DNA of 64,000 bases from assembly GCF_011393025.1 (NCBI RefSeq), contig NZ_JAAOEO010000003.1, positions 124,001-188,000 on the forward strand, written 5' to 3'. Both the position numbers and the translations under genes were made by a program. Positions 1-9,232 of this stretch are shown here, one piece after another. Source of the DNA: Neobacillus terrae. GTDB lineage: Bacteria > Bacillota > Bacilli > Bacillales > Cytobacillaceae. The first letter of the stretch is position 1; each line of letters opens with the position of its first letter. The notes under the pieces are model-generated. The model did no database searches and was not told where the DNA came from. It saw only the letters and a list, made by a program, of their open reading frames with translations.

Positions 1-360
1 ACCAAAGTCGAAGCGGCCATTAAAAAGATGTATGGCACTTCCGTTCAGAACATCGCTTTGAAAAAATATATAATTCCAGTTACTATCACAATCGAAAACA
101 ACAGACTGGAAATTGAACGATACCAGCTTTCATTGCTAATTGATACAAGTATCCAACAGAAGAATATTGACCTTGCCAAACAGCAGCTACTTCAGCTGGA
201 CCAACTGGAAAAAGACTCGGCAGCCATTAAAGTAAAAGGAAATCTTCAATATCCCGGACAATACCCAGTCTATCCGTTAATAGAAAAGTATCTTTCCGAT
301 TATAAAAACACATTAATGGAGCGCCTGGCAGCTTTAGAAAATTTGGGTGAGGATCAATAG
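1..360 (+). CDS. C-terminal part of a hypothetical protein (5' end outside window)
   Basis: The reading frame is open from the first base of the window, so this is the last 119 codons of a longer gene and the internal ATG at 28 is not the start. The product is charged and looks largely helical (a lysine/glutamine-rich middle, then a PGQYPVYP turn and a helical tail). I do not recognise a family. A hairpin terminator follows 10 bases after the stop, so it is the last gene of its transcript. Coding nature is inferred from the open frame and the terminator position. Confidence 0.6.
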   Translation, partial: TKVEAAIKKMYGTSVQNIALKKYIIPVTITIENNRLEIERYQLSLLIDTSIQQKNIDLAKQQLLQLDQLEKDSAAIKVKGNLQYPGQYPVYPLIEKYLSDYKNTLMERLAALENLGEDQ

Positions 361-370
361 AAACAAGTGC

Positions 371-400
371 ACCCCCATTAATTAATGGGGGTCCTTTTTC
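371..400 (+). terminator. Rho-independent terminator of the first gene
   Basis: ACCCCCATTAAT pairs with ATTAATGGGGGT, an almost perfect palindrome, followed by CCTTTTTC. It sits 10 bases after the stop at 360. Confidence 0.85.
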
Positions 401-1060
401 ATAGCCTTTTACTTTTCTAAATAATTCCCAGATGCATTTGCCAGTGTGACAACAACGATCCTTTTTTAAAGGCAGTTTTCGTCAATATAATCCTTCAAGA
501 CTCTTTTGTGATTGTGATAAAAAGGAAAACACTCTTTAAAATATGTTATTTAAACGAATTTTTATTCAACTTAGACCCTAGTTCAATGAAAACAAGGGGT
601 AGCTGCTGTAGCAGTTTTGCTTCTCATTATTAGAACTATCCCTTCTCATTGGCAGTGTTATTAATTTGTTCAAAATCTACATAGGGATTCTTCTATAAGC
701 CAGCCGTTTTTATTCCGTCTCTATTTTTTAAAAAGAATTTCAATTTAATTTGATGGCTTTATTTGTATTTAGATGCCCCTTCCTCTACAAGTTCTAATAA
801 GAGGGAGAGCACAATACCAAGCTTGAAGGCTGCCTTGCAATACTTTTACACTTTACTAGTCTCAAATTTCCGATGGGGTTAGTGTAATCTTTCATTATCT
901 AAAGGGTAATCACTCTTTCTTCAGCAGGACATTAGAAATCTATTAACTGACAATACTCGCAAGCACTCGCTTCTTGAGATTCACCAAAAGCTCTTTGAAC
1001 CAAATTCTCCCTCTCTTCCACACACTGTTTGATCTATAATTTTTTAATGCAGGAGAAACT
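401..1060. other. AT-rich intergenic stretch without recognised features
   Basis: About 660 bases with no open frame preceded by a plausible ribosome binding site on either strand, no clear dyad and no RNA gene that I recognise. It could be decayed coding sequence, but no protein similarity is visible. Confidence 0.5.
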
Positions 1061-1072
1061 ATTTATTAGAAA

Positions 1073-1084
1073 AAATGGTATAAT
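1073..1084 (+). promoter_or_regulatory. Extended -10 promoter of the Ig-repeat protein gene
   Basis: TATAAT at 1079-1084 is preceded by TG at 1076-1077, an extended -10 (TGnTATAAT). No good -35 is visible. The start codon is 30 bases downstream, after a strong SD at 1101-1108. Nearly the same ATGGTATAATTT string recurs before the genes at 3156 and 45819. Confidence 0.55.
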
Positions 1085-1114
1085 TTAGTTATATCCATCA
1101 AAGGGGGAGAAAAA

Positions 1115-2944
1115 GTGAAAAAAAGGATGAGATATTTCTTCTTATCTATTGGTCTATTACTCTTATATGGCTCACTGCCGCACAATGCAGAAGCTGCATC
1201 CGACCGGGTGAAACCGAAAATCAATGGAGCGGTGAACAAAACCATTTATCTGGGGATGGTTTTTAATGCCCTGTCTGGTGTCACTGGGGATGACAACAAG
1301 GATGGAAACCTGACCAAAAAAATCGTTGTGACCGGCAGTGTGAATAACAAAAAAGCGGGGACCTACAAACTGATTTATACGGTAAGTGACAAGTCCCGGA
1401 ACAAAACTACCGTCATTCGTGTTATTACCGTCAAGAAGGATACGGTGAAGCCGGTCATTTTGGGAACATCGAATAAAACCATATTGCTTGGCACTTCATT
1501 TAATGCGTTAACTGGTGTTTCCGCCCATGACAATATTGACGGATTCATTACCAAAAATCTAAAAGTAACCGGAAGTGTGAACCCAAAGGCTGCAGGGAAA
1601 TATACCCTCACCTATTCCGTGAGTGATTCTTCCGGAAACGCGGCAGTATCAACCCGGGTGATTACGGTGTTAGATAATGTGAAGCCAGTCCTAGCAGGAA
1701 TCAAGGATACCGCCATACATATGGGGGATGTTTTTAATCCATTGAACGGAATTACTGCGACCGATAACAATGACGGGAACCTTACGTCCAAAATTGTTGT
1801 GAAAGGGTCTGTCAATATGAACAAGGCAGACGTCTATCACCTTACCTACTCCGTTACCGACCGTTTCGGGAATACAGCCAGTGCTAACCGAAACGTAACG
1901 GTCCTTGATAACGTGGCTCCAGTTCTTTCTGGCGTTCAGGACATTCAGGTTACAGAGGGGAATCCCTTTTACCCGGTAGATGGAATCAGTGCTTGGGACA
2001 ACAATGACGGGGATGTCACCTCCAAGATAGAAGTAACTAGCTCCGTCAATGTAAACTTGGCTGGCAGCTATTCTTTGACCTACTATGTTTCCGACCAGGC
2101 CGGAAACACGAGTTCCGCCTTTCGGACCGTGACAGTTGTCGACCAGACTCCCCCTGTCATTTCCGGTGCCGACAGCAAAACCATCGGCCTTTATAATTCC
2201 TTTGATCCTTTAAGCGGGATAAGTGCCACTGATAATAACGATGGAGATCTCACTTCCAAAATAACTGTGGACGGAAGTGCCGATCCGAACTCAGAAGGAA
2301 CTTACCGGGTGACTTATTCGGTCACGGATACAGCTGGAAACTTTACCAGCGTGGAACGCGTGATTACGGTGCAAAGGATTCATGTATCTAGTGTGACGAT
2401 TTCCGCTCCAAGCACAATTAAAACCGGGCAAAATGTTCCGTTAAAAACGGTCATTAACCCGGTTGATGCGACCGACCAGAATACGACCTGGCAGAGTTCC
2501 GATGAAAGTGTTGCTATCATTAACGCTAACGGCGTTCTGACTACCTTCACCGAAGGGACGGTGACGATTACAGCCACCGTGGACGGGGTGTCCGCCACTA
2601 AAACGATTATGGTTTCCAACCGACCGAACCTTTACTTGTATCGATCCGGTGCGATTATCTTTAATAATCTTTATAAAAGCTTTTCTCTTACTCTGAGTAG
2701 TCTTGAACCTGAGGAAACAGTATCCATAATGAAAGTAGATATCTATCAAAATAATTCGCTTTACTCTTCTTATACGGCCCAGGAGCTCCAGAGCGCAGGT
2801 ATTAGCACTACCCTGGGGGTCTACCCCTCTTCCTGGGGGATGACTATTAACTTTGCTCTCGGAATTTGGCAGAACCAGAGCAAAGCTGTTGTGACAGTAT
2901 CTGACCCTGGCGGAGCGAAATACCAGTATTCCGTAAACCTGTAG
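1115..2944 (+). CDS. Secreted protein with five DUF5011-type Ig-like repeats and a BIG2 domain
   Basis: GTG start at 1115, six bases after the SD AAGGGGGAG. Residues 1-28 are a signal peptide (KKR, hydrophobic core, cleavage near AEAA). From about residue 33 to 420 there are five tandem repeats of about 77 residues, each with a KPVI/PPVI-type opening, a DNxDGxLTxKI motif, a GSV(N/D)xxxxGxYxLTYxVSD core and an RxxTV ending; this is the DUF5011 immunoglobulin-like domain seen in Cry22-type and cell-surface proteins. Residues about 421-505 look like a bacterial Ig-like group 2 domain (WxSSDxxVAxxxxxGxxT). The last 100 residues resemble no family I know. There is no LPXTG motif, S-layer domain or enzyme domain, so it is secreted and probably structural or adhesive (inference). 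It has its own promoter and terminator, hence monocistronic. Confidence 0.85.
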   Translation: MKKRMRYFFLSIGLLLLYGSLPHNAEAASDRVKPKINGAVNKTIYLGMVFNALSGVTGDDNKDGNLTKKIVVTGSVNNKKAGTYKLIYTVSDKSRNKTTVIRVITVKKDTVKPVILGTSNKTILLGTSFNALTGVSAHDNIDGFITKNLKVTGSVNPKAAGKYTLTYSVSDSSGNAAVSTRVITVLDNVKPVLAGIKDTAIHMGDVFNPLNGITATDNNDGNLTSKIVVKGSVNMNKADVYHLTYSVTDRFGNTASANRNVTVLDNVAPVLSGVQDIQVTEGNPFYPVDGISAWDNNDGDVTSKIEVTSSVNVNLAGSYSLTYYVSDQAGNTSSAFRTVTVVDQTPPVISGADSKTIGLYNSFDPLSGISATDNNDGDLTSKITVDGSADPNSEGTYRVTYSVTDTAGNFTSVERVITVQRIHVSSVTISAPSTIKTGQNVPLKTVINPVDATDQNTTWQSSDESVAIINANGVLTTFTEGTVTITATVDGVSATKTIMVSNRPNLYLYRSGAIIFNNLYKSFSLTLSSLEPEETVSIMKVDIYQNNSLYSSYTAQELQSAGISTTLGVYPSSWGMTINFALGIWQNQSKAVVTVSDPGGAKYQYSVNL

Positions 2945-2963
2945 AGTTAGGGATAAAAATCGG

Positions 2964-2989
2964 AAAACTCGTCATAAGGCGAGTTTTTT
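2964..2989 (+). terminator. Rho-independent terminator
   Basis: AAAACTCG / CGAGTTTT stem with an 8-base loop, followed by further T residues, 20 bases after the stop at 2944. Confidence 0.85.
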
Positions 2990-3079
2990 GTTTACTCAAA
3001 TTTCTTGGTCTTTTGTTGTATGTTAAAACATTACCCCTTCCTTTTTGTCGAATTTTGTTTGAAAATTCCCTTCTAATTT

Positions 3080-3111
3080 TCGACAATTTTGTTAAATTTT
3101 CATGGTATAAT
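3080..3111 (+). promoter_or_regulatory. Extended -10 promoter of the metalloprotease gene
   Basis: TATAAT at 3106-3111 with TG at 3103-3104. TCGACA at 3080-3085 resembles a -35 but the 20-base spacer is long, so the extended -10 probably carries most of the activity. Confidence 0.5.
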
Positions 3112-3155
3112 TTTGTGGAAAAATATAGAATAGACAACCAAGGGTGGGTAATGAA

Positions 3156-5966
3156 ATGAAAGTCTTTAAGAGCTTAATAGCATTTATATTATTATTTTCT
3201 CTGGCTTTACCAGCAGCTACATACGGAGAAACCAGCACGTCTGCCAAAACCCTGTTTTCCCAGATGAATTTAAACCAAGAACCAAAAATCTTGTCCAACA
3301 AAGAAATGTCTTATCAAAACCCTCAGGATTATCCGATGGTTCAAACAGGGCAAATGCTGCCAACGCTTTATGATCAATATGGAGGATGGCAAAAAATTGG
3401 TTATAATAGCACAGTTAATGACAGTAATGATTCAAAAAGTATGAATATTAAGCTAAACTATTCATCCCAATACTATTATGCCAAAGATAACAACCTTACA
3501 ATGGAATTTTTTAGAGAGAATAATGGTGCACTCGAATATATAGCTCCTTTTAACTTTAATACATCCAGTTACAAAAGTGTTGGATTAATAGCCATTCTTC
3601 CTAAAGAAGACTATCAAAATAGCAAATATATTTATATAAGGGCTGGCATTTCCGACGATTATAGTGATTATTATTCTGATGTTACCCTTTTTAAAATCGA
3701 GAATCCCTTTTATTTAGACTCTGTTCCTTCTACTGTTCCTGCTGCCACAACTTCAGGTAGCTTTACCCTTATCAGCAATGAATCACTGCAAGGGAGTGTC
3801 TCTGAATCTACTGGTACTTTATTTAAGCTAAATAACGATCAATTTGCCTATAATAAGAATCTTAATCAAAGCTCCTATAGGCTGGATGTAAACATTCCGT
3901 TTAATGTAAAGGTAAATGCTGATAAAAAAATTGCTTCTCTATATACAACAAAATCCGATCTGATTGGCAATCAAAAAAGCTTTTGGGTAAAAGATCTTAC
4001 GACCAATTTGGATTACCAGATTAATGGGACACTTACCTATAGCGGTACAAAGGCAAATGTGTGGGTCTATAATAACTCAATAACCTCTACGGATGCTCAA
4101 AGACTAGGTATTGAATTTGACCAGAAAATCTATCCATCTGTAACTAATAACTTTGCCACCGAATCTGATGTGAACCATGATGGAAAAATAAATATACTTT
4201 GTTACGACATTCATGATGGTTTTAATGGTTCGGGAGGTTATGTTGCCGGATATTTTTACGGGGGAGATTTATATAATATCAACCATTCGAATTTGTCCGA
4301 AATTTTTTACCTGGATACATATCCTGCAATGGGAATGGGCACTTCCAAAGACGTATCATCTACTTATAGTACCCTTGCTCACGAATTCCAGCATATGGTC
4401 AACTTCAATCAAAATGTTTTTGTGGAAGGCACTCAGAATCCAATGGATACCTGGCTTAATGAGGGCTTATCCATGGCTGCCGAGCAAATTTATACTGGAA
4501 GTACTTTAACAAATAGGATTGATTATTATAATAATGCAGCAAGCATACCTGCCGGACTCTCCCTATTAAACTGGCAAAATAGTCCTGACTTACTCGGTAA
4601 CTATTCACTTTCATACTTGTTCGGACAGTATGTGAAGCTCCAGTCCAATCAGGGTAATAACATTTTTAAAGAGATACTAAAAGATCGAAACAATAATTAC
4701 CTGGCCATCGAAGATGTAGTAAAAAAACATGTACGTCAGGATTTGACATTCGGAAAATTTATGACTGATTTTCGTGCTGCTTTACTTTTAAAAGAGGCAC
4801 AGGGACTCTATGGCTTTAAAGGTGATAGCCAGTTTGACAGCATCCAGCCACGCATTTCCGGGACTAACCCCGGGTACTTGACTGGCGGTGGTGCAGTGGC
4901 CATGCAGTCTTCTTCTGAGTTGGCCATTCCTTCTGATAAAGGTCCTGACGTCACTTATACCTTCCTTTCAAAGGGAAATACACCGACTGTTAATTTGGTA
5001 AGTGATAAAGATACTGCTATAACTGGAAAAACAGAATCTCGAATTAAGGTTTTTGTAAAAGCCGGCAGTATTGAACTGGGAAATGCCGAATCCAATGCGG
5101 ATGGTAATTTTTCAATCCCAATCCCAAAACAAAAAGCGGGAAACATATTAAAGGTATATTCCGTTAATTCAGCAGGTATAAAAAGTTCAGAAATACTTGT
5201 AACCATTCTTGATAAGACGCCGCCGGCGATTCCAACCGTTAATGAAGTAAAAGACTATGACAGGAAAGTGACCGGCAAAGCCGAACCTGCCTCTTATGTT
5301 GCACTCAAGGCTGGCAGTACAGTTGTCGGTAATGCCGTAACGGATTCTTTAGGTAATTTTGCAGTAGGCTTAAAGTCTCCTTTAACAGCCGGAACAAATC
5401 TTTATGTTTCAGCCAGTGATAAAGAAGGAAACGTAAGTCCTTCGGCTTTGACTGTTGTTAAAGATAAAACTCCGCCTGCAGCACCGTTTGTGAATGAAGT
5501 AAAGGATTATGAAAAAAGGGTTTCCGGAAAGGCAGAACCAGGATCAAAAGTTGAGGTTAAATCAGGAAATACTATATTGGGCACAGGTAACGCAGATAAA
5601 TATCGTAACTTTGTCGTTAATTTAAAAGCCGCCCAAAAAGCAGGAAGTGCTATATATGTGAACGCGATTGATGGGGCTGGTAATAGCGGGGCTGCAGTCC
5701 GAGTGGTTATAAAAGACAAAACACCTCCAAGTGCACCTTCTGTCAACAAAGTTACCTATAAGTCAATATACGTAACAGGCAAATCCGAAGCTTATTCTAT
5801 TGTCTATATTAATTTGGGCAATAAGACTATTGGCTGGACAAAAGCTAATCAATATGGCAGCTACTCTATAAAAGTAAGCAAGCAGAGTAAAGGCACCAAG
5901 CTGTATATCTATGCAAAGGATCCTGCAAGTAATATTAGCAAATCTACAGTTACTTCTGTAAAATGA
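3156..5966 (+). CDS. Secreted HExxH metalloprotease (M30/hyicolysin-like) with C-terminal Ig-like repeats
   Basis: I choose ATG 3156 (936 aa) over an in-frame GTG at 3144 because the SD AGGGTGGG lies at 3141-3148, within which the GTG falls. Residues 1-25 form a signal peptide. A zinc-protease signature HEFQH is at residues 409-413, followed about 30 residues later by a WLNEGLSMAAEQ segment that would supply the third zinc ligand (Glu). This spacing and the NEGLS element resemble peptidase family M30. From about residue 610 to the end there are four repeats of about 80 residues opening with DKTPP(A/S)xPxVN and containing VTGKxE, the Big_6-type Ig-like fold also present at the C-terminus of the YfkN-like protein at 16543. 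Likely an extracellular protease with wall- or substrate-binding modules; substrate unknown. Monocistronic. Confidence 0.8.
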   Translation: MKVFKSLIAFILLFSLALPAATYGETSTSAKTLFSQMNLNQEPKILSNKEMSYQNPQDYPMVQTGQMLPTLYDQYGGWQKIGYNSTVNDSNDSKSMNIKLNYSSQYYYAKDNNLTMEFFRENNGALEYIAPFNFNTSSYKSVGLIAILPKEDYQNSKYIYIRAGISDDYSDYYSDVTLFKIENPFYLDSVPSTVPAATTSGSFTLISNESLQGSVSESTGTLFKLNNDQFAYNKNLNQSSYRLDVNIPFNVKVNADKKIASLYTTKSDLIGNQKSFWVKDLTTNLDYQINGTLTYSGTKANVWVYNNSITSTDAQRLGIEFDQKIYPSVTNNFATESDVNHDGKINILCYDIHDGFNGSGGYVAGYFYGGDLYNINHSNLSEIFYLDTYPAMGMGTSKDVSSTYSTLAHEFQHMVNFNQNVFVEGTQNPMDTWLNEGLSMAAEQIYTGSTLTNRIDYYNNAASIPAGLSLLNWQNSPDLLGNYSLSYLFGQYVKLQSNQGNNIFKEILKDRNNNYLAIEDVVKKHVRQDLTFGKFMTDFRAALLLKEAQGLYGFKGDSQFDSIQPRISGTNPGYLTGGGAVAMQSSSELAIPSDKGPDVTYTFLSKGNTPTVNLVSDKDTAITGKTESRIKVFVKAGSIELGNAESNADGNFSIPIPKQKAGNILKVYSVNSAGIKSSEILVTILDKTPPAIPTVNEVKDYDRKVTGKAEPASYVALKAGSTVVGNAVTDSLGNFAVGLKSPLTAGTNLYVSASDKEGNVSPSALTVVKDKTPPAAPFVNEVKDYEKRVSGKAEPGSKVEVKSGNTILGTGNADKYRNFVVNLKAAQKAGSAIYVNAIDGAGNSGAAVRVVIKDKTPPSAPSVNKVTYKSIYVTGKSEAYSIVYINLGNKTIGWTKANQYGSYSIKVSKQSKGTKLYIYAKDPASNISKSTVTSVK

Positions 5967-5977
5967 ACACGATAAAA

Positions 5978-6006
5978 GCCTGGTGTGAGAATTCCAGGCA
6001 TTTTTT
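5978..6006 (+). terminator. Rho-independent terminator of the metalloprotease gene
   Basis: GCCTGG (5978-5983) pairs with CCAGGC (5994-5999), followed by six T residues. Confidence 0.85.
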
Positions 6007-6149
6007 AAAGGCCTAGCCGGCTCGTAGGGGTTTAGGGAGAACTAGTATTAATATAAAATTGTGCAAAATGCTATTTGTTACTTTAAAAGATGAAAGTGCA
6101 ATTCTTTAAGAAGAAACTTTCTGATATATGCTTCTTCCTAAAAAAACAA

Positions 6150-6180
6150 AAAAATCTGGGCTTTTTGCCCAGATTTTTTG
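6150..6180 (-). terminator. Terminator of the subtilase gene (works on either strand)
   Basis: AAATCTGGGC, a TTTTT loop, then GCCCAGATTT, with A/T runs on both flanks, just past the minus-strand stop at 6183. Confidence 0.85.
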
Positions 6181-6182
6181 TT

Positions 6183-9100
6183 TTAAGGATTATTCTCATC
6201 AAACTCATAGAAGTATTGATTCCCAAGCTGGTCTTCAAAGATTACGTTGTAAAACAGATTATATTTTACGGGTTTTTGATAGCGGATTTCCCCTGCTCCC
6301 GTAGCGAGATTGTAGGTTTGGCTGTCGAGCAACTCTCCGTTTGGACCGTTTAGGATTTCTAGGCCTACTTTTAACGGTTGGGTGGCTTCTGTTGTCAGAA
6401 CCATTTCCTGATTAAACCCAGAGCCGTCTGTTGTAAAATTGACGCTTTGGTCTAAAAGCCATTCAGGCTGATCCATAGAAATTTTCCCTTCGACTGATGT
6501 TTCATTACCAACAGTGTTTATTGCTTTTATTTTATAGTAATAGGAGGATCCATCTGTAAATAACGAATTTCCTTTATCATCATAACCGTCCCATGAAAAA
6601 CTGTTCTTGCCAGCCGCTCTTGGAGCATTAGTTAAAAGTGTTCTGATTTTTCGGTTGCTGCTGTCAAAGACTTCTATTGTAATATTGGCAGGTTCTGAAA
6701 GGCTGTAATGAACTTCACAGATTCCATTCTCGAATTTATGCAGCTGAACAGTTTTGGCAATCCCTATAACTGTTCTTCCTAAAGCTACTGTAAGATTTCC
6801 TTTAAAAAATCCAATTTGACTGTATTTGTCAGCTGCCATGATTTGATATTGATATACACCATCCGACAAGAGGTTCGAGGATAAGTCAAGGTTGAACGTA
6901 TTTATGCCCTTCCCTTTTTCCAGCGCCTGTTGAATCGTTTTTACCATTTGCCCATTTTGATAAACTTCAATTGTAACCTTTGCAGGCTTTGAAAGGCTGT
7001 AGGTATAAGAAGCAGAACCAACGTTTCTGTATTCAATGGTTGCCGGTGCTCCAATTATCGGCTTCCTCCAATCCATAAGTTTCACCCAAGGACTTTTTAT
7101 CAAGGTTTTATTACCTGCCAGATCCTTTATTTCCAATAAATATTGGTAGTTTCCTTCAGGAACAGGCTGTTTATCATTATTGGTTCCGTCCCAGTTAAAC
7201 GAGAAGGCGACTGGTTTATGATACAAATTAGCACCCAGGCTTTTCAATTTGTTCCCTTTTCCATCAATTACATAGGCACTTACATAAGTATCTTCATTTG
7301 CTGCTGCTACCAAGCTGTTCCAGCTCGCTCCTGAAGACTTGAATATCGATGATAATAATTTAAGGTTTGCTTTAGGCTTAGCCGTATCAAGTTTTATAGG
7401 AAGGTTTTTTCCGGGTGACTTTCGTTTATATGAATCCACTGACGATATAGCCAGCCGATAATTACCATCTCCCATACGCACACCATTGCTATTTTTTCCG
7501 TCCCAAAAAAGGGCTCCTTTTCCCCCGTATAAGTAATGGGTGGAAAGGATTTTGCGTACAAGCTTATTATTTTTGTCATAAATATTAGCTGTTACGTATT
7601 GATCCTTATTTGCATTTATAACAATTTCAGCTTTTGAGCTTGCTGCCGGCGAGAAACTAATGAAAGCAGCTGCTGTAATGGAAGGAGTTATTTGGTCTGT
7701 GACCAGAACAGGAACCGATTGATAAATTGTCTGTATTCCATTGGTAGCTCTTACCACAAATTTATATGTTCCGGCTGGGGCATAAGCTCCGTTGTCTTTT
7801 TTTCCTTCCCATGAAGCGGTCATATTTACACCGTTTGATTTTTTATTCAGCAGCGATTTTACTATTTTCCCTTTAGAATCCTGAATATAGAGGGAAACAT
7901 TTGTACCGGATCCAGAGGTAAAGGATAAGACAGTTTTATTTGTACCGTTCATCATCAATTTGGCCGAAGACAGCGAAACATTTGAAACTGGTCCCATGGT
8001 CATTTGCAGGGCTTTTAACACATCTATTCGGCCTGCTCCATAATACTGATCCCACCCCTTCGTACCCAAGTCTAATGCCGATCGCTTTAACGTATCGATA
8101 ACTTGTGCAGGTGAAAGCGATGGGTTTTTTGATAAAATAAGTGCCGCTGCTCCCGAAACAACAGGTGCTGCCATCGATGTCCCACTCATCCACTGATAAG
8201 AGCTTCCAGAAATGGTTGAATAGATTGATTCCCCAGGAGCAGAAAGGTCAATATAATTTCCAAAATTGGAGAAAGAAGTAATTTTATCATTTGAATCAGT
8301 AGCACTTACTCCTGTTACGGTTTTGAACGAAGCCGGATAAGTATCCCTGCTGGTGCTTTCATTGCCGGCTGCAGCAATGACGAGCACGCCTTTGCTGGCA
8401 GCATATTGCACTGCATTGTCGAGAGCATAGCTGTAGTCTGGGCTGCCAAGACTTAAATTAATTATATTTGCATGGTGGTTAACAGCATAGTAAATGCCAT
8501 TTACTATATCATAAACATTGGCATATTCTCCCTGAAAAACATTTACAGGCATGATTTTCACATTTGGGGCAATTCCGGCCACACCAGTATTATTGATAGA
8601 AGCTGCAATTATCCCTGCAACGTGTGTTCCATGCTCTGATGGTGAAAAAGTGGTCTTTCCTGTTAGGATATCGATTGGGCTTACAATTTTGCCTGCGAGA
8701 TCGGGGTGATTGACCTGAACCCCACGGTCAACAACCGCCACTATTATACCTGCGCTTCCTCTCGTCTGGTCCCAGGCAGCAGGCATACCGATTTTATTTA
8801 AATACCATTGATTTTTAAAGCCTGAATCGGTAGGTGTAAAAGTATTTTCCATATTCACATTAGGCTCAACATACTGGACTTCCTTATAACCAAGCAGTCG
8901 GTCTGCTAATCTTTTCAAATCCTTACCTTTGGAAACCTTTACGAGTGAAAAATCTCCCGTTTTCTGAGTAGAGACCTCGTCTCCTTTTATCTGATTTAAA
9001 ATTTCATTTTTTTTCTCTACAGAAATATCCTTTTTAAATTTAATTATCAATTGGTTGCTTTTAATGTTCTTGTCTTTATCAAACAGCTCAGAGGTGCTAT

Positions 9101-9203
9101 TTTTGGGGACAAGTGGAACCACTTTTAGTCCTTTTGCGGAAACATTAGAAACAATAGACAAGGTGCAAAATACGGCAATTATAAATGAAAATAACTGTTT
9201 CAC
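6183..9203 (-). CDS. Secreted subtilisin-like serine protease (S8) with FlgD-type Ig domains
   Basis: GTG start at 9203 behind a GAGGAAGAG ribosome site. Residues 1-23 are a signal peptide; about 48-118 is an I9-like propeptide/chaperone. The S8 catalytic domain covers about 128-410: Asp159 in VVDRG, His191 in EHGTHVAG, oxyanion Asn282 in AAAGNES and Ser344 in SGTSMAAP, all intact. The remaining 590 residues contain at least four FlgD-Ig-like beta domains, recognisable by xxxWDGxxxxGxxxxxGxYxxxxxA segments. This is an exported, probably self-processing protease; the long beta tail may tether it to the wall or substrate (inference). It is followed upstream on the same strand by the broken serine hydrolase, 29 bases away. 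Confidence 0.92.
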   Translation of the reverse strand: MKQLFSFIIAVFCTLSIVSNVSAKGLKVVPLVPKNSTSELFDKDKNIKSNQLIIKFKKDISVEKKNEILNQIKGDEVSTQKTGDFSLVKVSKGKDLKRLADRLLGYKEVQYVEPNVNMENTFTPTDSGFKNQWYLNKIGMPAAWDQTRGSAGIIVAVVDRGVQVNHPDLAGKIVSPIDILTGKTTFSPSEHGTHVAGIIAASINNTGVAGIAPNVKIMPVNVFQGEYANVYDIVNGIYYAVNHHANIINLSLGSPDYSYALDNAVQYAASKGVLVIAAAGNESTSRDTYPASFKTVTGVSATDSNDKITSFSNFGNYIDLSAPGESIYSTISGSSYQWMSGTSMAAPVVSGAAALILSKNPSLSPAQVIDTLKRSALDLGTKGWDQYYGAGRIDVLKALQMTMGPVSNVSLSSAKLMMNGTNKTVLSFTSGSGTNVSLYIQDSKGKIVKSLLNKKSNGVNMTASWEGKKDNGAYAPAGTYKFVVRATNGIQTIYQSVPVLVTDQITPSITAAAFISFSPAASSKAEIVINANKDQYVTANIYDKNNKLVRKILSTHYLYGGKGALFWDGKNSNGVRMGDGNYRLAISSVDSYKRKSPGKNLPIKLDTAKPKANLKLLSSIFKSSGASWNSLVAAANEDTYVSAYVIDGKGNKLKSLGANLYHKPVAFSFNWDGTNNDKQPVPEGNYQYLLEIKDLAGNKTLIKSPWVKLMDWRKPIIGAPATIEYRNVGSASYTYSLSKPAKVTIEVYQNGQMVKTIQQALEKGKGINTFNLDLSSNLLSDGVYQYQIMAADKYSQIGFFKGNLTVALGRTVIGIAKTVQLHKFENGICEVHYSLSEPANITIEVFDSSNRKIRTLLTNAPRAAGKNSFSWDGYDDKGNSLFTDGSSYYYKIKAINTVGNETSVEGKISMDQPEWLLDQSVNFTTDGSGFNQEMVLTTEATQPLKVGLEILNGPNGELLDSQTYNLATGAGEIRYQKPVKYNLFYNVIFEDQLGNQYFYEFDENNP

Positions 9204-9232
9204 TGCTTCTCTTCCTCTCGGAACTGCTTAAT

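Noticed and set aside
6090..6353. 87-codon plus-strand ORF
   Set aside because: It runs through a terminator hairpin and antisense to the subtilase gene, and its start lacks a ribosome site.
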